DNA of 12,387 bases from Proteobacteria bacterium UBA4457. GTDB taxonomy: Bacteria; Pseudomonadota; Gammaproteobacteria; Ga0077536. Positions 1-7,220 of the stretch are shown here, piece by piece. Positions within the stretch are counted from its first letter, which is position 1. Each line of letters begins with the position of its first letter. The translations under genes were made by a program, and so were the position numbers. The notes below the pieces were generated by a model. That model had not been told where the DNA came from, searched no databases, and worked only from the letters and a program-made list of their open reading frames with translations. The stretch lies in NCBI GenBank assembly GCA_002390205.1, contig DGOV01000127.1, positions 1-12,387 on the forward strand. The letters are read 5' to 3'.

Positions 1-816
1 AATCCTTTCTATATCGATGCCTGTCTCGTACCCCATTCGCTCAAGCATATATAAAACATCTTCCGTTCCGACGTTGCCAGTCGCTTTTGGTGCAAATGGA
101 CAGCCACCCACTCCACCGCAACTGGCATCAAAGATACGTATGCCACTTTCTACTGCTGCAAAAATATTTGCGACGCCTGTATTTCTGGTATTGTGAAAAT
201 GCAGTCTTAGGGGCACGCTTCCCATAGAGTCTCTTATAGTATCGACGAGACGTTTCACATCGGAGGGGGCCGCTGCACCAATTGTGTCGGCAAGAGATAT
301 CTCATCTACACCGATATCTAGTAGCGACTTAACTAAGTCTAAGACTCTTAAGGGAGACACTTCGCCTTCAAAAGGGCAACCAAAACTTGCGCCAATGGTA
401 ACGCCAAAAAAGCGCTTTTCTGTTTGCGCTATTCTTGCCATATTCTTTGTACTTTCAAGCATTTCTAGCGCAGTCTTACCTTGATTTCGCTGACAAAAAG
501 TGTCGGTGGTGACAATAACGCAATTAATTTCATCGACCATAGTTGCTAAAGCTCGACTCAACCCTTGCTCATTGAGGACCAACCCAATAAACCTCACACC
601 TTTCTCACCAAAAGGTAGCTTAGCAATCAATTCATCCACGTCGGCCATCTGAGGCACTCGTTTAGGATTAACAAAGCTCGCGACCTCAATTCTTCGCAAC
701 CCTGCATCTATCAAGTTTGAAATGAACTGTAATTTTGTATCCGTCGTTAAAAGCTCGGCCTGGCTCTGCAAACCATCTCTTGGACCAACATCAACAATTT
801 CTATTCTATTATCCAT
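1..816 (-). CDS. mvaB: Hydroxymethylglutaryl-CoA lyase family protein (3' end beyond window)
   Basis: This is a TIM-barrel lyase of the HMGL-like family. Members cleave 3-hydroxy-3-methylglutaryl-CoA to acetoacetate and acetyl-CoA in the cytoplasm, the last step of leucine breakdown. I translated 272 codons from the ATG at 814-816; the frame runs off the window at base 1, so roughly 25-30 residues are probably missing. Residues that match known catalytic or metal positions are R13-D14 in RDGLQ, the HFH metal pair (H206, H208), C239 in GGVGGCPFAP and N248 in ATGNVGTED. The barrel carries HFHNTRNTG rather than the HCHDTYGQ of the best-studied enzymes. A relative acting on a different 3-hydroxyacyl-CoA therefore cannot be excluded. 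It is divergent from gor. No other leucine or acyl-CoA genes are visible nearby, and the Shine-Dalgarno match is weak (AAAGA). Confidence 0.88.
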   Translation of the reverse strand, partial: MDNRIEIVDVGPRDGLQSQAELLTTDTKLQFISNLIDAGLRRIEVASFVNPKRVPQMADVDELIAKLPFGEKGVRFIGLVLNEQGLSRALATMVDEINCVIVTTDTFCQRNQGKTALEMLESTKNMARIAQTEKRFFGVTIGASFGCPFEGEVSPLRVLDLVKSLLDIGVDEISLADTIGAAAPSDVKRLVDTIRDSMGSVPLRLHFHNTRNTGVANIFAAVESGIRIFDASCGGVGGCPFAPKATGNVGTEDVLYMLERMGYETGIDIERI

Positions 817-835
817 AGTCTTTAATCTTCGATTA

Positions 836-863
836 ATTTTAAAGTGGACTCATTTGAGTTCAA
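836..863 (-). promoter_or_regulatory. Candidate sigma70-type promoter of the HMG-CoA lyase gene
   Basis: Reading the minus strand, TTGAAC (858-863) and TAAAAT (836-841) are separated by 16 bp, about 20 bp upstream of the lyase ATG. An inverted repeat, ACTCA-TT-TGAGT (848-859), lies between and partly over the two boxes and could be a small operator. The call rests on pattern only. Confidence 0.4.
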
Positions 864-913
864 CACATCCATTAAAACACAAAAAGTACAATGCCTAGAA
901 AATGTTATGCTCT

Positions 914-919
914 TATAAT
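914..919 (+). promoter_or_regulatory. Candidate -10 box for gor
   Basis: A perfect TATAAT lies 30 bp before the gor ATG in the 133 bp divergent gap (817-949). I find no convincing -35 hexamer at 16-18 bp upstream, so this promoter either depends on an activator or is misread. Confidence 0.4.
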
Positions 920-949
920 ATTTGAATAGTTAATGATAGGTATCTCTGA

Positions 950-2302
950 ATGGCTAATTACGACTACGACCTTTTTACCATCGGCGGAGGCTCCGGTGGT
1001 GTGAGAGCAGCTCGATTTGCTGCTAATCTTGGAGTGAAGGTAGCATTAGCAGAGGAGCGATACCTCGGTGGAACCTGCGTCAATGTCGGATGCATTCCTA
1101 AAAAACTATTTAGCTATGCTTCCCATTTTAGTGAAGAGTTCGCTGATGCGGAAGGATTTGGCTGGAAGCTTGAGAAGCCTAAATTCAATTGGCAAACACT
1201 CGTTGCTAACAAAGATCGTGAAATCAAACGCCTAAATGGAATTTATGAAAACCTATTGAAAAATTCTGACGTTACAATATTTAGCGAACATGCTGAAATA
1301 ATTGACGAACATACTGTCGAAGTGGCAAATATTCGCTACACTGCCGAAAAAATACTGATTGCCACGGGTGGCTGGCCATATGTCCCAGACTTTCCAGGTT
1401 CTGAATATACGGTCACTTCAAACGAAGCTTTTTATCTAAAAGAACTGCCTGCAAATATTGTTATCGTGGGCGGTGGATATATCGCTGTTGAATTTGCGGG
1501 CATATTTAATGGCCTTGGATGTGAAACGCATCAAATCTATAGAGGCCCAATGTTTTTGCGCGGTTTTGACCTCGATGCGGCAAAGTTTTTAGCAGCGCAA
1601 ATGGAGGGGAAGGGAATTGATTTAAGACTTAATAGTGAAGTGTCCTCTATAAAAAAAGCAGATGATGGCTACCAGGTTTTACTAGATTCAGGAGAACGAA
1701 TTGACACTGACTTAGTCATGTATGCGACAGGTCGAACCCCCATGACTGATGGACTAGGTCTTGAGGCATGCGGGATCGCAGTGGATAGCAACAATGCTAT
1801 TGTTGTCGATCGTAACTACCGCACAAATTGTAGCTCTATATACGCCATCGGCGACGTAACCAATAGAGTAAATCTTACCCCGGTAGCCCTTGCAGAAGGC
1901 ATGGCTTTAGTCGCTCACTTATACCAAAAAGCTGAAAAACCAGTCAGCTATGAATATATCCCCTGCGCCGTGTTTAGTAACCCCAATCTTGCTTCTGTCG
2001 GGTATGACGAAGAATCTGCTCGCGAAAAATTTGGCGAGATTATCGTTTATCAATCGAGCTTCAGAGCACTAAAGCATACTTTGACTGATAATGATGAAAA
2101 GACATTCATGAAGTTGATTGTAAACCCCAAAAACGACAAAGTAATCGGCGCACATATGGTGGGGCCAGATGCTGGCGAGAGCATCCAAGGCATAGCGATT
2201 GCTCTCAAAGCAGGGGCTACCAAGAAAATTTTCGATCAGACTATTGGAATACACCCGACCTCTGGGGAAGAATGGGTTACTATGAGAGAGCCAACCATAT
2301 AG
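950..2302 (+). CDS. gor: Glutathione-disulfide reductase
   Basis: This is a cytoplasmic flavoenzyme that reduces glutathione disulfide with NADPH. At 450 residues it has the normal family length. The FAD-binding GGGSGG is at residues 12-17. The redox-active disulfide is C43-x4-C48 in GGTCVNVGCIPKK. A second dinucleotide fold, GGGYIAVEFAG, is at 174-184, followed by R198 and R204 at the positions that give NADPH preference in glutathione reductases. The second FAD motif is YAIGDV at 298-303, and the C-terminal GIHPTSGEE supplies the catalytic H435/E440 pair. The NADPH arginines and overall sequence argue against dihydrolipoamide dehydrogenase or mercuric reductase. A weak TAGG ribosome site (937-940) precedes the ATG. 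The peroxiredoxin gene follows after 38 bp on the same strand with no visible terminator between, so co-transcription is likely. Confidence 0.96.
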   Translation: MANYDYDLFTIGGGSGGVRAARFAANLGVKVALAEERYLGGTCVNVGCIPKKLFSYASHFSEEFADAEGFGWKLEKPKFNWQTLVANKDREIKRLNGIYENLLKNSDVTIFSEHAEIIDEHTVEVANIRYTAEKILIATGGWPYVPDFPGSEYTVTSNEAFYLKELPANIVIVGGGYIAVEFAGIFNGLGCETHQIYRGPMFLRGFDLDAAKFLAAQMEGKGIDLRLNSEVSSIKKADDGYQVLLDSGERIDTDLVMYATGRTPMTDGLGLEACGIAVDSNNAIVVDRNYRTNCSSIYAIGDVTNRVNLTPVALAEGMALVAHLYQKAEKPVSYEYIPCAVFSNPNLASVGYDEESAREKFGEIIVYQSSFRALKHTLTDNDEKTFMKLIVNPKNDKVIGAHMVGPDAGESIQGIAIALKAGATKKIFDQTIGIHPTSGEEWVTMREPTI

Positions 2303-2340
2303 CTATACAACTAAATCTCTAACTACAGGAGTCTAGTAGA

Positions 2341-2865
2341 ATGAAATTATACCTCGCCACGTTAGCGCTTCTATTCCCGTTTTTAAGTATTGCAGAGGCA
2401 GATAGCACCTTAAAAGTAGGCGACCAAGCGCCGAATTTTAGTCTTCAAGGATCAGATGGAGAGGTACATACATTATCTGATTATCTCGGGACTACAGTAG
2501 TGATAGCTTGGTTCCCCAAAGCCTTCACAGGCGGCTGAACCGCGCAATGTAAATCACTCCGTGAGAGTGGAAACTTCCTCAAAGCTTTCCAGATGAAATA
2601 CTTCATGGCAAGTACCGACGACATTGAGACTAATACTGATTTTGCAAAAAAAAACGGCGCCAGCTTTCCTATCCTAAGCGATCCTAAAGGTCTTACAGCG
2701 GAAATTTATGGCATAAAGAGCATTCTCGGCTTTGCAAAGCGCCGGACCATTTACATAAACCCAGAAGGCAAAATCGCAAAAATTGATGCAGATGTTGGAG
2801 TATTATCTGCTGGGGCAGATATGGTTGTAAATTTAGAGAGCCTTGGTGTAAAGAAGATAAATTAA
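2341..2865 (+). CDS. Exported selenocysteine-containing peroxiredoxin (TGA at 2536-2538 read as Sec66)
   Basis: This is a thioredoxin-fold peroxidase of the AhpC/TSA-Bcp class that should reduce hydroperoxides outside the cytoplasm. A good AGGAG (2327-2331) precedes the ATG. Residues 1-20 form a signal peptide ending in AEA, the expected signal peptidase I site. VGDQAPNFSL (26-35) is the usual peroxiredoxin opening. The active site PKAFTGG-TGA gives P59, T63 and the TGA at position 66, which is the family motif PxxxTxxC with the catalytic Cys codon replaced by TGA. Translation continues in frame through UTAQC (candidate resolving C70), the FPILSDPKG region (109-117) and KRRTIYINPEGK with the active-site R135, ending at TAA: 174 residues, a normal length. 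The downstream part is well conserved, TGA is an ordinary stop elsewhere in the window, and a SECIS-like hairpin follows, so I infer Sec insertion. The alternative is a nonsense mutation or base error of TGC/TGT. No sel genes are in the window. Confidence 0.88.
2536..2538 (+). other. In-frame UGA predicted to encode selenocysteine (Sec66)
   Basis: This TGA sits exactly at the peroxidatic cysteine of the PxxxTxxC motif. Peroxiredoxin homology continues in the same frame for 108 more codons before TAA. TGA terminates the PrpF-like, ATPase and binding-protein genes in this window, which rules out genome-wide recoding to Trp or Gly. Confidence 0.85.
2555..2569 (+). promoter_or_regulatory. Bacterial SECIS-like hairpin behind the Sec codon
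   Basis: CACTC (2555-2559) pairs perfectly with GAGTG (2565-2569) around the five-base loop CGTGA. A T-G wobble (2554/2570) can extend the stem. The loop begins 21 bases after the UGA and has a G at its second position. This matches the usual description of bacterial SECIS elements: a short stem, a small apical loop with a G among its first two bases, and a loop roughly 16-37 nt from the UGA. The hairpin lies within codons for SLRES, so it must serve both coding and SelB binding. The stem is short, so confidence rests largely on its position. Confidence 0.7.
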
Positions 2866-2880
2866 TCTCGGGTAGATTAA
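2862..2880. terminator. Possible weak terminator hairpin between convergent genes
   Basis: TTAATCT and AGATTAA form a 7 bp stem around CGGGT, overlapping the peroxiredoxin stop and lying before the end of the convergent PrpF-like gene. It is AT-rich. A clean T-run is missing on the plus side, and the minus side has only a T-rich stretch. A second hairpin (CGTCT 2888-2892 with AGACG 2901-2905) followed by TCATTTT could help end plus-strand transcripts. Confidence 0.3.
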
Positions 2881-2894
2881 ACAATTGCGTCTAA

Positions 2895-4064
2895 TCAGCC
2901 AGACGTCATTTTCAGACGGGCCAAGACCTCACCCCTCATTAATGTTCTCGCCGTCCTGTGGATTTTGGCGTTGGATACTTTTAGCTCATCGGAAACGGAA
3001 ATACTAAGTTCCATCAGTCCAGCGGCATGAGCAATAGTTATGTTCTTATCAGTAGGCTTTGAAGCCAACAAATTTGGAATAGTGCCAGCTATACGAGCAC
3101 CAGTCGCTAAGGCAATTGCGCCAGTTGCTGGGATAGCATGATGAGCTTTCCCCATGGAGAAAAAACGCGTACAAATATTCATGGCTTTTTGATTGGGTAG
3201 CTGACCAGATGCGCTGGTATAACTTATAGGCTTCGTTACGATAGCTATTTTAGGGGTTGCCAGTCGCAAAGTGGCTTCCGAGAGTGATGAAATTAACCCT
3301 GCGTGCATCGCAGCACTAGCGCGTACCTTCTCAATCAATACCAAAGTTTGTGGCTTTTGATTTAACTCAGTCGGTGTCTCATTTCCACTCAATCCAAACG
3401 TATCCGCCTCAACAAAAATCGTCGGATTTCCAGAAGCAATAATACTTACTTGGATAGAACCAAGATCAGGAACGTCTATATAATCTATAGGATTTCGAGT
3501 AGGTAATACATGCGTAAAACTCCTGGGCACTGGGGTTTCAAATGTCACCGAAATAGGAGCTCCGGACCCAGGTACTCCTGAAATAACATAATCACCATAT
3601 TGAAGTGGAGAACCTTGTTCATCAGTAGGTACTTCAACTAGCAGCCGTTGTTGTAAATTTTGCTGCCAAACTGACACTATAACTTTTTGAGGGTGAGTTT
3701 CTACTAATTTTTCTTCCAAAGCATACAGCCCTACGGCCGCAGCAAGATTGCCGCAATTCCCTGAATAATCAACCACCCCATCTCTTATCGACACATGCGC
3801 AAAACGGTAGTTAACATCGCAATCAACGCGTTCAGAAATAGACACAATCGCTGCTTTACTTGTACTTGATGTGGCGCCCCCTAACCCATCCATCTGGGTC
3901 CCAAAGGTGTCAGGACTACCCAGTGCTGAAAGTATAATTTCATCCTGTAATACTCTAGCTGACGGCAGATCGTTTTCTAGAAAGAAAACACCTTTACTCG
4001 TCCCTCCCCGCATCCAACATGCTCGAAATGGCACGGTCTCAATTGTTGGGGTATGCATCTCCAT
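2895..4064 (-). CDS. PrpF-family (2-methylaconitate cis-trans isomerase-like) protein
   Basis: This belongs to the PrpF/DUF453 family, whose members have a double diaminopimelate-epimerase-like fold and isomerise small unsaturated tricarboxylates. PrpF itself acts in the AcnD-dependent methylcitrate pathway. The 389-residue length is normal. MRGGTSKGVFF (18-28) is the family's N-terminal signature. DGLGGATSSTSK (59-70) ends in K70 and SGNCGN contains C104; these correspond to the Lys and Cys proposed as catalytic in PrpF. The ATSSTSK sequence is nearer PrpF than the related oxalomesaconate tautomerase GalD. No prpB, prpC or acnD is present, so the true substrate is open. The gene starts 13 bp after the MATE stop with an AAAGG site 5 nt before the ATG, and is probably the last gene of the six-gene operon. 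A second ATG lies two codons in. Confidence 0.87.
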   Translation of the reverse strand: MEMHTPTIETVPFRACWMRGGTSKGVFFLENDLPSARVLQDEIILSALGSPDTFGTQMDGLGGATSSTSKAAIVSISERVDCDVNYRFAHVSIRDGVVDYSGNCGNLAAAVGLYALEEKLVETHPQKVIVSVWQQNLQQRLLVEVPTDEQGSPLQYGDYVISGVPGSGAPISVTFETPVPRSFTHVLPTRNPIDYIDVPDLGSIQVSIIASGNPTIFVEADTFGLSGNETPTELNQKPQTLVLIEKVRASAAMHAGLISSLSEATLRLATPKIAIVTKPISYTSASGQLPNQKAMNICTRFFSMGKAHHAIPATGAIALATGARIAGTIPNLLASKPTDKNITIAHAAGLMELSISVSDELKVSNAKIHRTARTLMRGEVLARLKMTSG

Positions 4065-4077
4065 ATCTACCTTTCCA

Positions 4078-5526
4078 CTAAACTGTTATTGGTTTTTTTA
4101 TAGAATCATCGTCTTGCATCTTGCGCGCAAGGAACACAAATCGACCAGTCAGCAAAATTGCTCCCGTGCATAAAGATAGTGAAAGTCCTACCCACACTCC
4201 AGTTGCACCATACCCCAAGGACATCCCTAGAACATACGCTAGGACAAAACCAAATCCCCAATAATTTACGGCATTTAACATCAATGGAACACGAGTATCC
4301 TTTAAGCCTCGTAAAACAAAAGCTGCCGCAACTTGGATGCCATCGCCAAATTGTAACAAAGCGGCTAACCGGAACAAATGTGTTGATAAAGCAATTACAG
4401 AGGCATCGCTGGTATAAAGTTGCGCTATCACTGGAGCGTAGAAAAAAGTTGTTGCTGACGCTACCGTTGAGACTAAGGCACAGGTTATAAGACCAGTGTA
4501 TCCAATACGAATAGCCGACTGCGTATCTCCTCGGCCAATTTCTTGACCAACACACACGGTTAAAGCCATGGCAAGACCCAAAGGCACCATGAACACCAAA
4601 CCTGAATAACTCAATACCACCTGATGGGCAGCCACGGCGACTGTCCCCAACGCGGCCATCAGTAAAGCGACAGTAGTAAATAAACCGGACTGCAAAAAAA
4701 GTGACAGCCCGATAGGCATACCTAAAGAAACTAACCGACGTAAGACCGGCCAATCTATCCAAGAACTCAATTTAAAAATTTTGAAACTGCGGTAGTATTG
4801 AGAGGTAAGAGAGTACGTCACTAGCATGGCGAACATGATCCAGAAGCTAATGGAATTACCTAAGCCGCAGCCAGCGACACCCATGGGTTCGATCCCGAGC
4901 TTCCCAAACATTAGGACATAGTTCAAAGCAACATTTACTGGCAGCATGGTACACATGACAACCATTATTGGAATTGTCCGCCCCACTCCTTCACTCATTT
5001 GCTTAAACGTATGATAGCCATAAGCCGCAAATACACCCCAGCTCAGCGCACAGAGATATTCTTGCGCTAGGGCGCTTACCTCGGAGTCTATGCCTAGATG
5101 AAGAAGGAAAGGCTCAAAAGACCGCATGGCAAAAAAAACAACCAACGACAAGCCTAGACCCACAACCAAACTCTGTCGGGTCTCATGCCCTATTTCCTCC
5201 AGCCTCCCCGCCCCATAATGCTGCGCTACCGTCGGTCCTAACGCCATAATCACTCCCAGTCCCAACAGGAATAAGGCAATCCATATGCCACTTCCAATAG
5301 CAACCGCGGCAAGCTGACTGGTACCAAGTTCAGAAGCCATCCTCGTATCGGCTACATTGATAGCAATACTTGAGAGGTTGTTAGCGACTAAAGGTAGGCC
5401 GATAGCCATGATCTTACGCAAGTCTTGCCCTACATAAGCCCCCGTTAATTTATACACATCAGTCCCTTTTTCAAATAGAAAAGCCGAGACGCGATTTACA
5501 TCGGATGATGAAAGCCTCCAACCCAC
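4078..5526 (-). CDS. MATE family (NorM-like) multidrug/cation efflux transporter
   Basis: This is a twelve-helix inner-membrane antiporter that exports organic cations or metabolites in exchange for Na+ or H+. Family landmarks are GLPLVANNLSSIAINVADTRMAS (43-65), LAAVAIGSGIW (72-82), LGVIMALGPTVAQHYGAG (90-107), PIGLSLFLQSGLFTTVALLMAALG (271-294) and DGIQVAAAFVLRGLKDTR (395-412). Where NorM proteins carry a conserved membrane glutamate (FFEVTLF), this protein has glutamine, Q279. Length is 482 residues, slightly long for NorM because of the N-terminus. The longest frame opens with GTG at 5524-5526, 6 bp after the ATPase stop and without a clear Shine-Dalgarno. A GTG at codon 24 (first base 5457) is preceded by AAAGGGA and would leave a more typical short lead into helix 1. 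The start is therefore uncertain. Confidence 0.92.
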   Translation of the reverse strand: MGWRLSSSDVNRVSAFLFEKGTDVYKLTGAYVGQDLRKIMAIGLPLVANNLSSIAINVADTRMASELGTSQLAAVAIGSGIWIALFLLGLGVIMALGPTVAQHYGAGRLEEIGHETRQSLVVGLGLSLVVFFAMRSFEPFLLHLGIDSEVSALAQEYLCALSWGVFAAYGYHTFKQMSEGVGRTIPIMVVMCTMLPVNVALNYVLMFGKLGIEPMGVAGCGLGNSISFWIMFAMLVTYSLTSQYYRSFKIFKLSSWIDWPVLRRLVSLGMPIGLSLFLQSGLFTTVALLMAALGTVAVAAHQVVLSYSGLVFMVPLGLAMALTVCVGQEIGRGDTQSAIRIGYTGLITCALVSTVASATTFFYAPVIAQLYTSDASVIALSTHLFRLAALLQFGDGIQVAAAFVLRGLKDTRVPLMLNAVNYWGFGFVLAYVLGMSLGYGATGVWVGLSLSLCTGAILLTGRFVFLARKMQDDDSIKKPITV

Positions 5527-5532
5527 AATGAA

Positions 5533-7161
5533 TCAAAGGGACATCCCTATCTTTGGAACAGCATTTAGTAGCGCTCGAGTATAAACATGTTGAGGACGAT
5601 GTAAGACATCATCGACGCTTCCGTACTCCACGATTTTCCCTTGGTGCATTACAGCTACTTGGTGTGCCAAATATGCTACAACCCCAATATTATGGGTGAC
5701 AAACAGATAAGTCAGCCCTAGCTCCTCTTGTAAGTCTCTTAACAAATGTAATATCTGAGATTGCACAGAAACATCTAAGGCGCTGGTAGGCTCATCGCAA
5801 ATTAATACTTTTGGCTCGACCGCAAGCGCCCGTGCAATACATATTCTCTGACGCTGTCCGCCCGAAAACTCATGGGGATATCTTAATGCATACGATGGAT
5901 CCAACCCTACCTGTAACAGGAGGCGCCTTACTCTATCATCGCGCTCGCTTTTATCAATTCCAATGTTTTGGGCAATCATTCCTTCTTTAATAATTGCTCC
6001 TACCAGCATTCTAGGGTTCATAGAAGAGTACGGATCTTGAAAAACCATTTGGAGGTCTCCTCTATACCTACGAAGTTGACGGCCACTAATATCGCATAGG
6101 TTGTCACCTCGGTAATACACGGAACCGTGTGACGGCTTTATTAGCTGCAATATCGCTTTCGCCATAGTGGTTTTTCCAGAACCCGACTCTCCAACTAAAG
6201 CCAAAGTCCGTCCTTCCTGCAGTTCCAAGTCTACGTTATTCACAGCCACCATCGCGTTACTACGCCGAGAGAAAAGCGAGGTTTTCCCTAGGAAAGAGAC
6301 ACTTAAGTTTTTCACATTTAGTGCTTTTTCCGCAGCAGGGTGATCAGCACTGGGGTTCTCACTAAGTCGTTTCTCCCAACTTGGAATTGAGTCGAAAAGC
6401 TTCTGCGTGTATTCATGGGAGGGCGTCCTATAGAAATCTTCTCGATCCGCAGCCTCAATTATCTTACCTTCTTTCATAACTATGATTCGATCTGCCACCT
6501 GATATGCAACGGCTAAATCATGAGTAATAAAAACCATTCCCATATTTCTATTAGTCTGAATAGTTTTCATCAAAGACAACACTTGAGCTTGAATAGTGAC
6601 GTCTAAAGCTGTCGTAGGTTCATCAGCTATCAATAATTCAGGATCTCCGGCCAACGCGATCGCAATCATTACCCTCTGTTTCATCCCTCCAGAAAACTCA
6701 TGAGGGTATTGATGACATCGGTGTTTTGGATTACTAATGCCGACAAGAACCAACAACTCCTCTATTCTTTCAAGCAGAGCTTTTCCATACAATCCATGGT
6801 GTCTTTTTAGCGACTCTCCTATCTGAGAGCCTATCGTCATGACTGGGTTCAAAGAAGATTGAGGCTCTTGAAAAACCATTCCAATACCTGCACCACGGAT
6901 GTTCCGCATCGCTTTTTCCGACAAACCTAATAGATCACTTCCAGCAAACTCTATCGACCCACTCTCAATAAGCGCAGTACTTGGAAGCAACCGTGAGATA
7001 GACAACGCTGAGATAGATTTACCACTACCGGATTCCCCAACCAGAACGACTGTCTCGCCTTTGGCAACGGTTAACTCAAACCCATCAAGCGCCAGAAAGC
7101 TCCCGTCGCCTTGGCCGAAACGTACTGATAGATTTTTAACATCAAGTAATGGCTTAAGCAT
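5533..7161 (-). CDS. Peptide ABC transporter, fused double ATPase subunit (YejF/DppD-DppF type)
   Basis: This cytoplasmic subunit powers the peptide importer with two complete ABC domains in one 542-residue chain, the arrangement of YejF and GsiA. Domain 1 has Walker A GESGSGKS (42-49), Q98, signature FSGGMKQRV (156-164), Walker B LLIADEP (176-182) and H214. Domain 2 has GESGSGKT (324-331), Q375, FSGGQRQRI (432-440), LICDEP (453-458) and H490. Each is followed by an oligopeptide-type tail (HEYTQKLFDSIP, HVYTRALLNAVP), which places it in the Opp/Dpp branch. All key residues are intact, so both sites should hydrolyse ATP. GAGAGGAT directly before the ATG supplies the ribosome site. It lies 59 bp after the permease gene and 6 bp before the MATE frame. 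Confidence 0.94.
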   Translation of the reverse strand: MLKPLLDVKNLSVRFGQGDGSFLALDGFELTVAKGETVVLVGESGSGKSISALSISRLLPSTALIESGSIEFAGSDLLGLSEKAMRNIRGAGIGMVFQEPQSSLNPVMTIGSQIGESLKRHHGLYGKALLERIEELLVLVGISNPKHRCHQYPHEFSGGMKQRVMIAIALAGDPELLIADEPTTALDVTIQAQVLSLMKTIQTNRNMGMVFITHDLAVAYQVADRIIVMKEGKIIEAADREDFYRTPSHEYTQKLFDSIPSWEKRLSENPSADHPAAEKALNVKNLSVSFLGKTSLFSRRSNAMVAVNNVDLELQEGRTLALVGESGSGKTTMAKAILQLIKPSHGSVYYRGDNLCDISGRQLRRYRGDLQMVFQDPYSSMNPRMLVGAIIKEGMIAQNIGIDKSERDDRVRRLLLQVGLDPSYALRYPHEFSGGQRQRICIARALAVEPKVLICDEPTSALDVSVQSQILHLLRDLQEELGLTYLFVTHNIGVVAYLAHQVAVMHQGKIVEYGSVDDVLHRPQHVYTRALLNAVPKIGMSL

Positions 7162-7185
7162 ATCCTCTCTCGATCTTCATACAAC

Positions 7186-7200
7186 ATTATTTCCAATAAT
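7186..7200 (-). other. Small AT-only hairpin upstream of the ATPase gene
   Basis: ATTATT and AATAAT form a 6 bp stem around a 3-base loop in the 59 bp gap between the second permease and the ATPase gene, about 25 bp before the ATPase ATG. It is the largest gap inside the operon. The stem is AT-only and may be chance, or a weak RNA-processing or attenuation element. Confidence 0.2.
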
Positions 7201-7220
7201 TATCTAGTAAGTCATTCACT

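Noticed and set aside
284..484. Short plus-strand open frame opposite the HMG-CoA lyase gene
   Set aside because: It is antisense to a well-conserved catalytic region and has no recognisable features of its own.
2536..2538. Alternative genetic code with TGA as Trp or Gly
   Set aside because: TGA is the proper stop of the PrpF-like, ATPase and binding-protein genes in this window.
2593..2865. A separate 90-residue gene starting at an ATG inside the peroxiredoxin
   Set aside because: It is in the same frame as the upstream fragment, lacks its own ribosome site and has no thioredoxin-fold start. It is the C-terminal half of the Sec peroxiredoxin.
2341..2865. Peroxiredoxin pseudogene with a nonsense mutation
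   Set aside because: Possible but less likely: the only lesion falls exactly on the catalytic Cys codon, it is TGA, no frameshift or decay follows, and a SECIS-like hairpin is in place.
3871..4173. 100-codon plus-strand open frame over the PrpF-like/MATE junction
   Set aside because: It is antisense to two genes with strong family motifs and has no ribosome site or domain of its own.
4106..4762. 218-codon open frame on the minus strand inside the MATE gene
   Set aside because: It is a shifted frame of the MATE gene, rich in Cys, Arg and Ser with no coherent domain. The MATE frame has clear family motifs.
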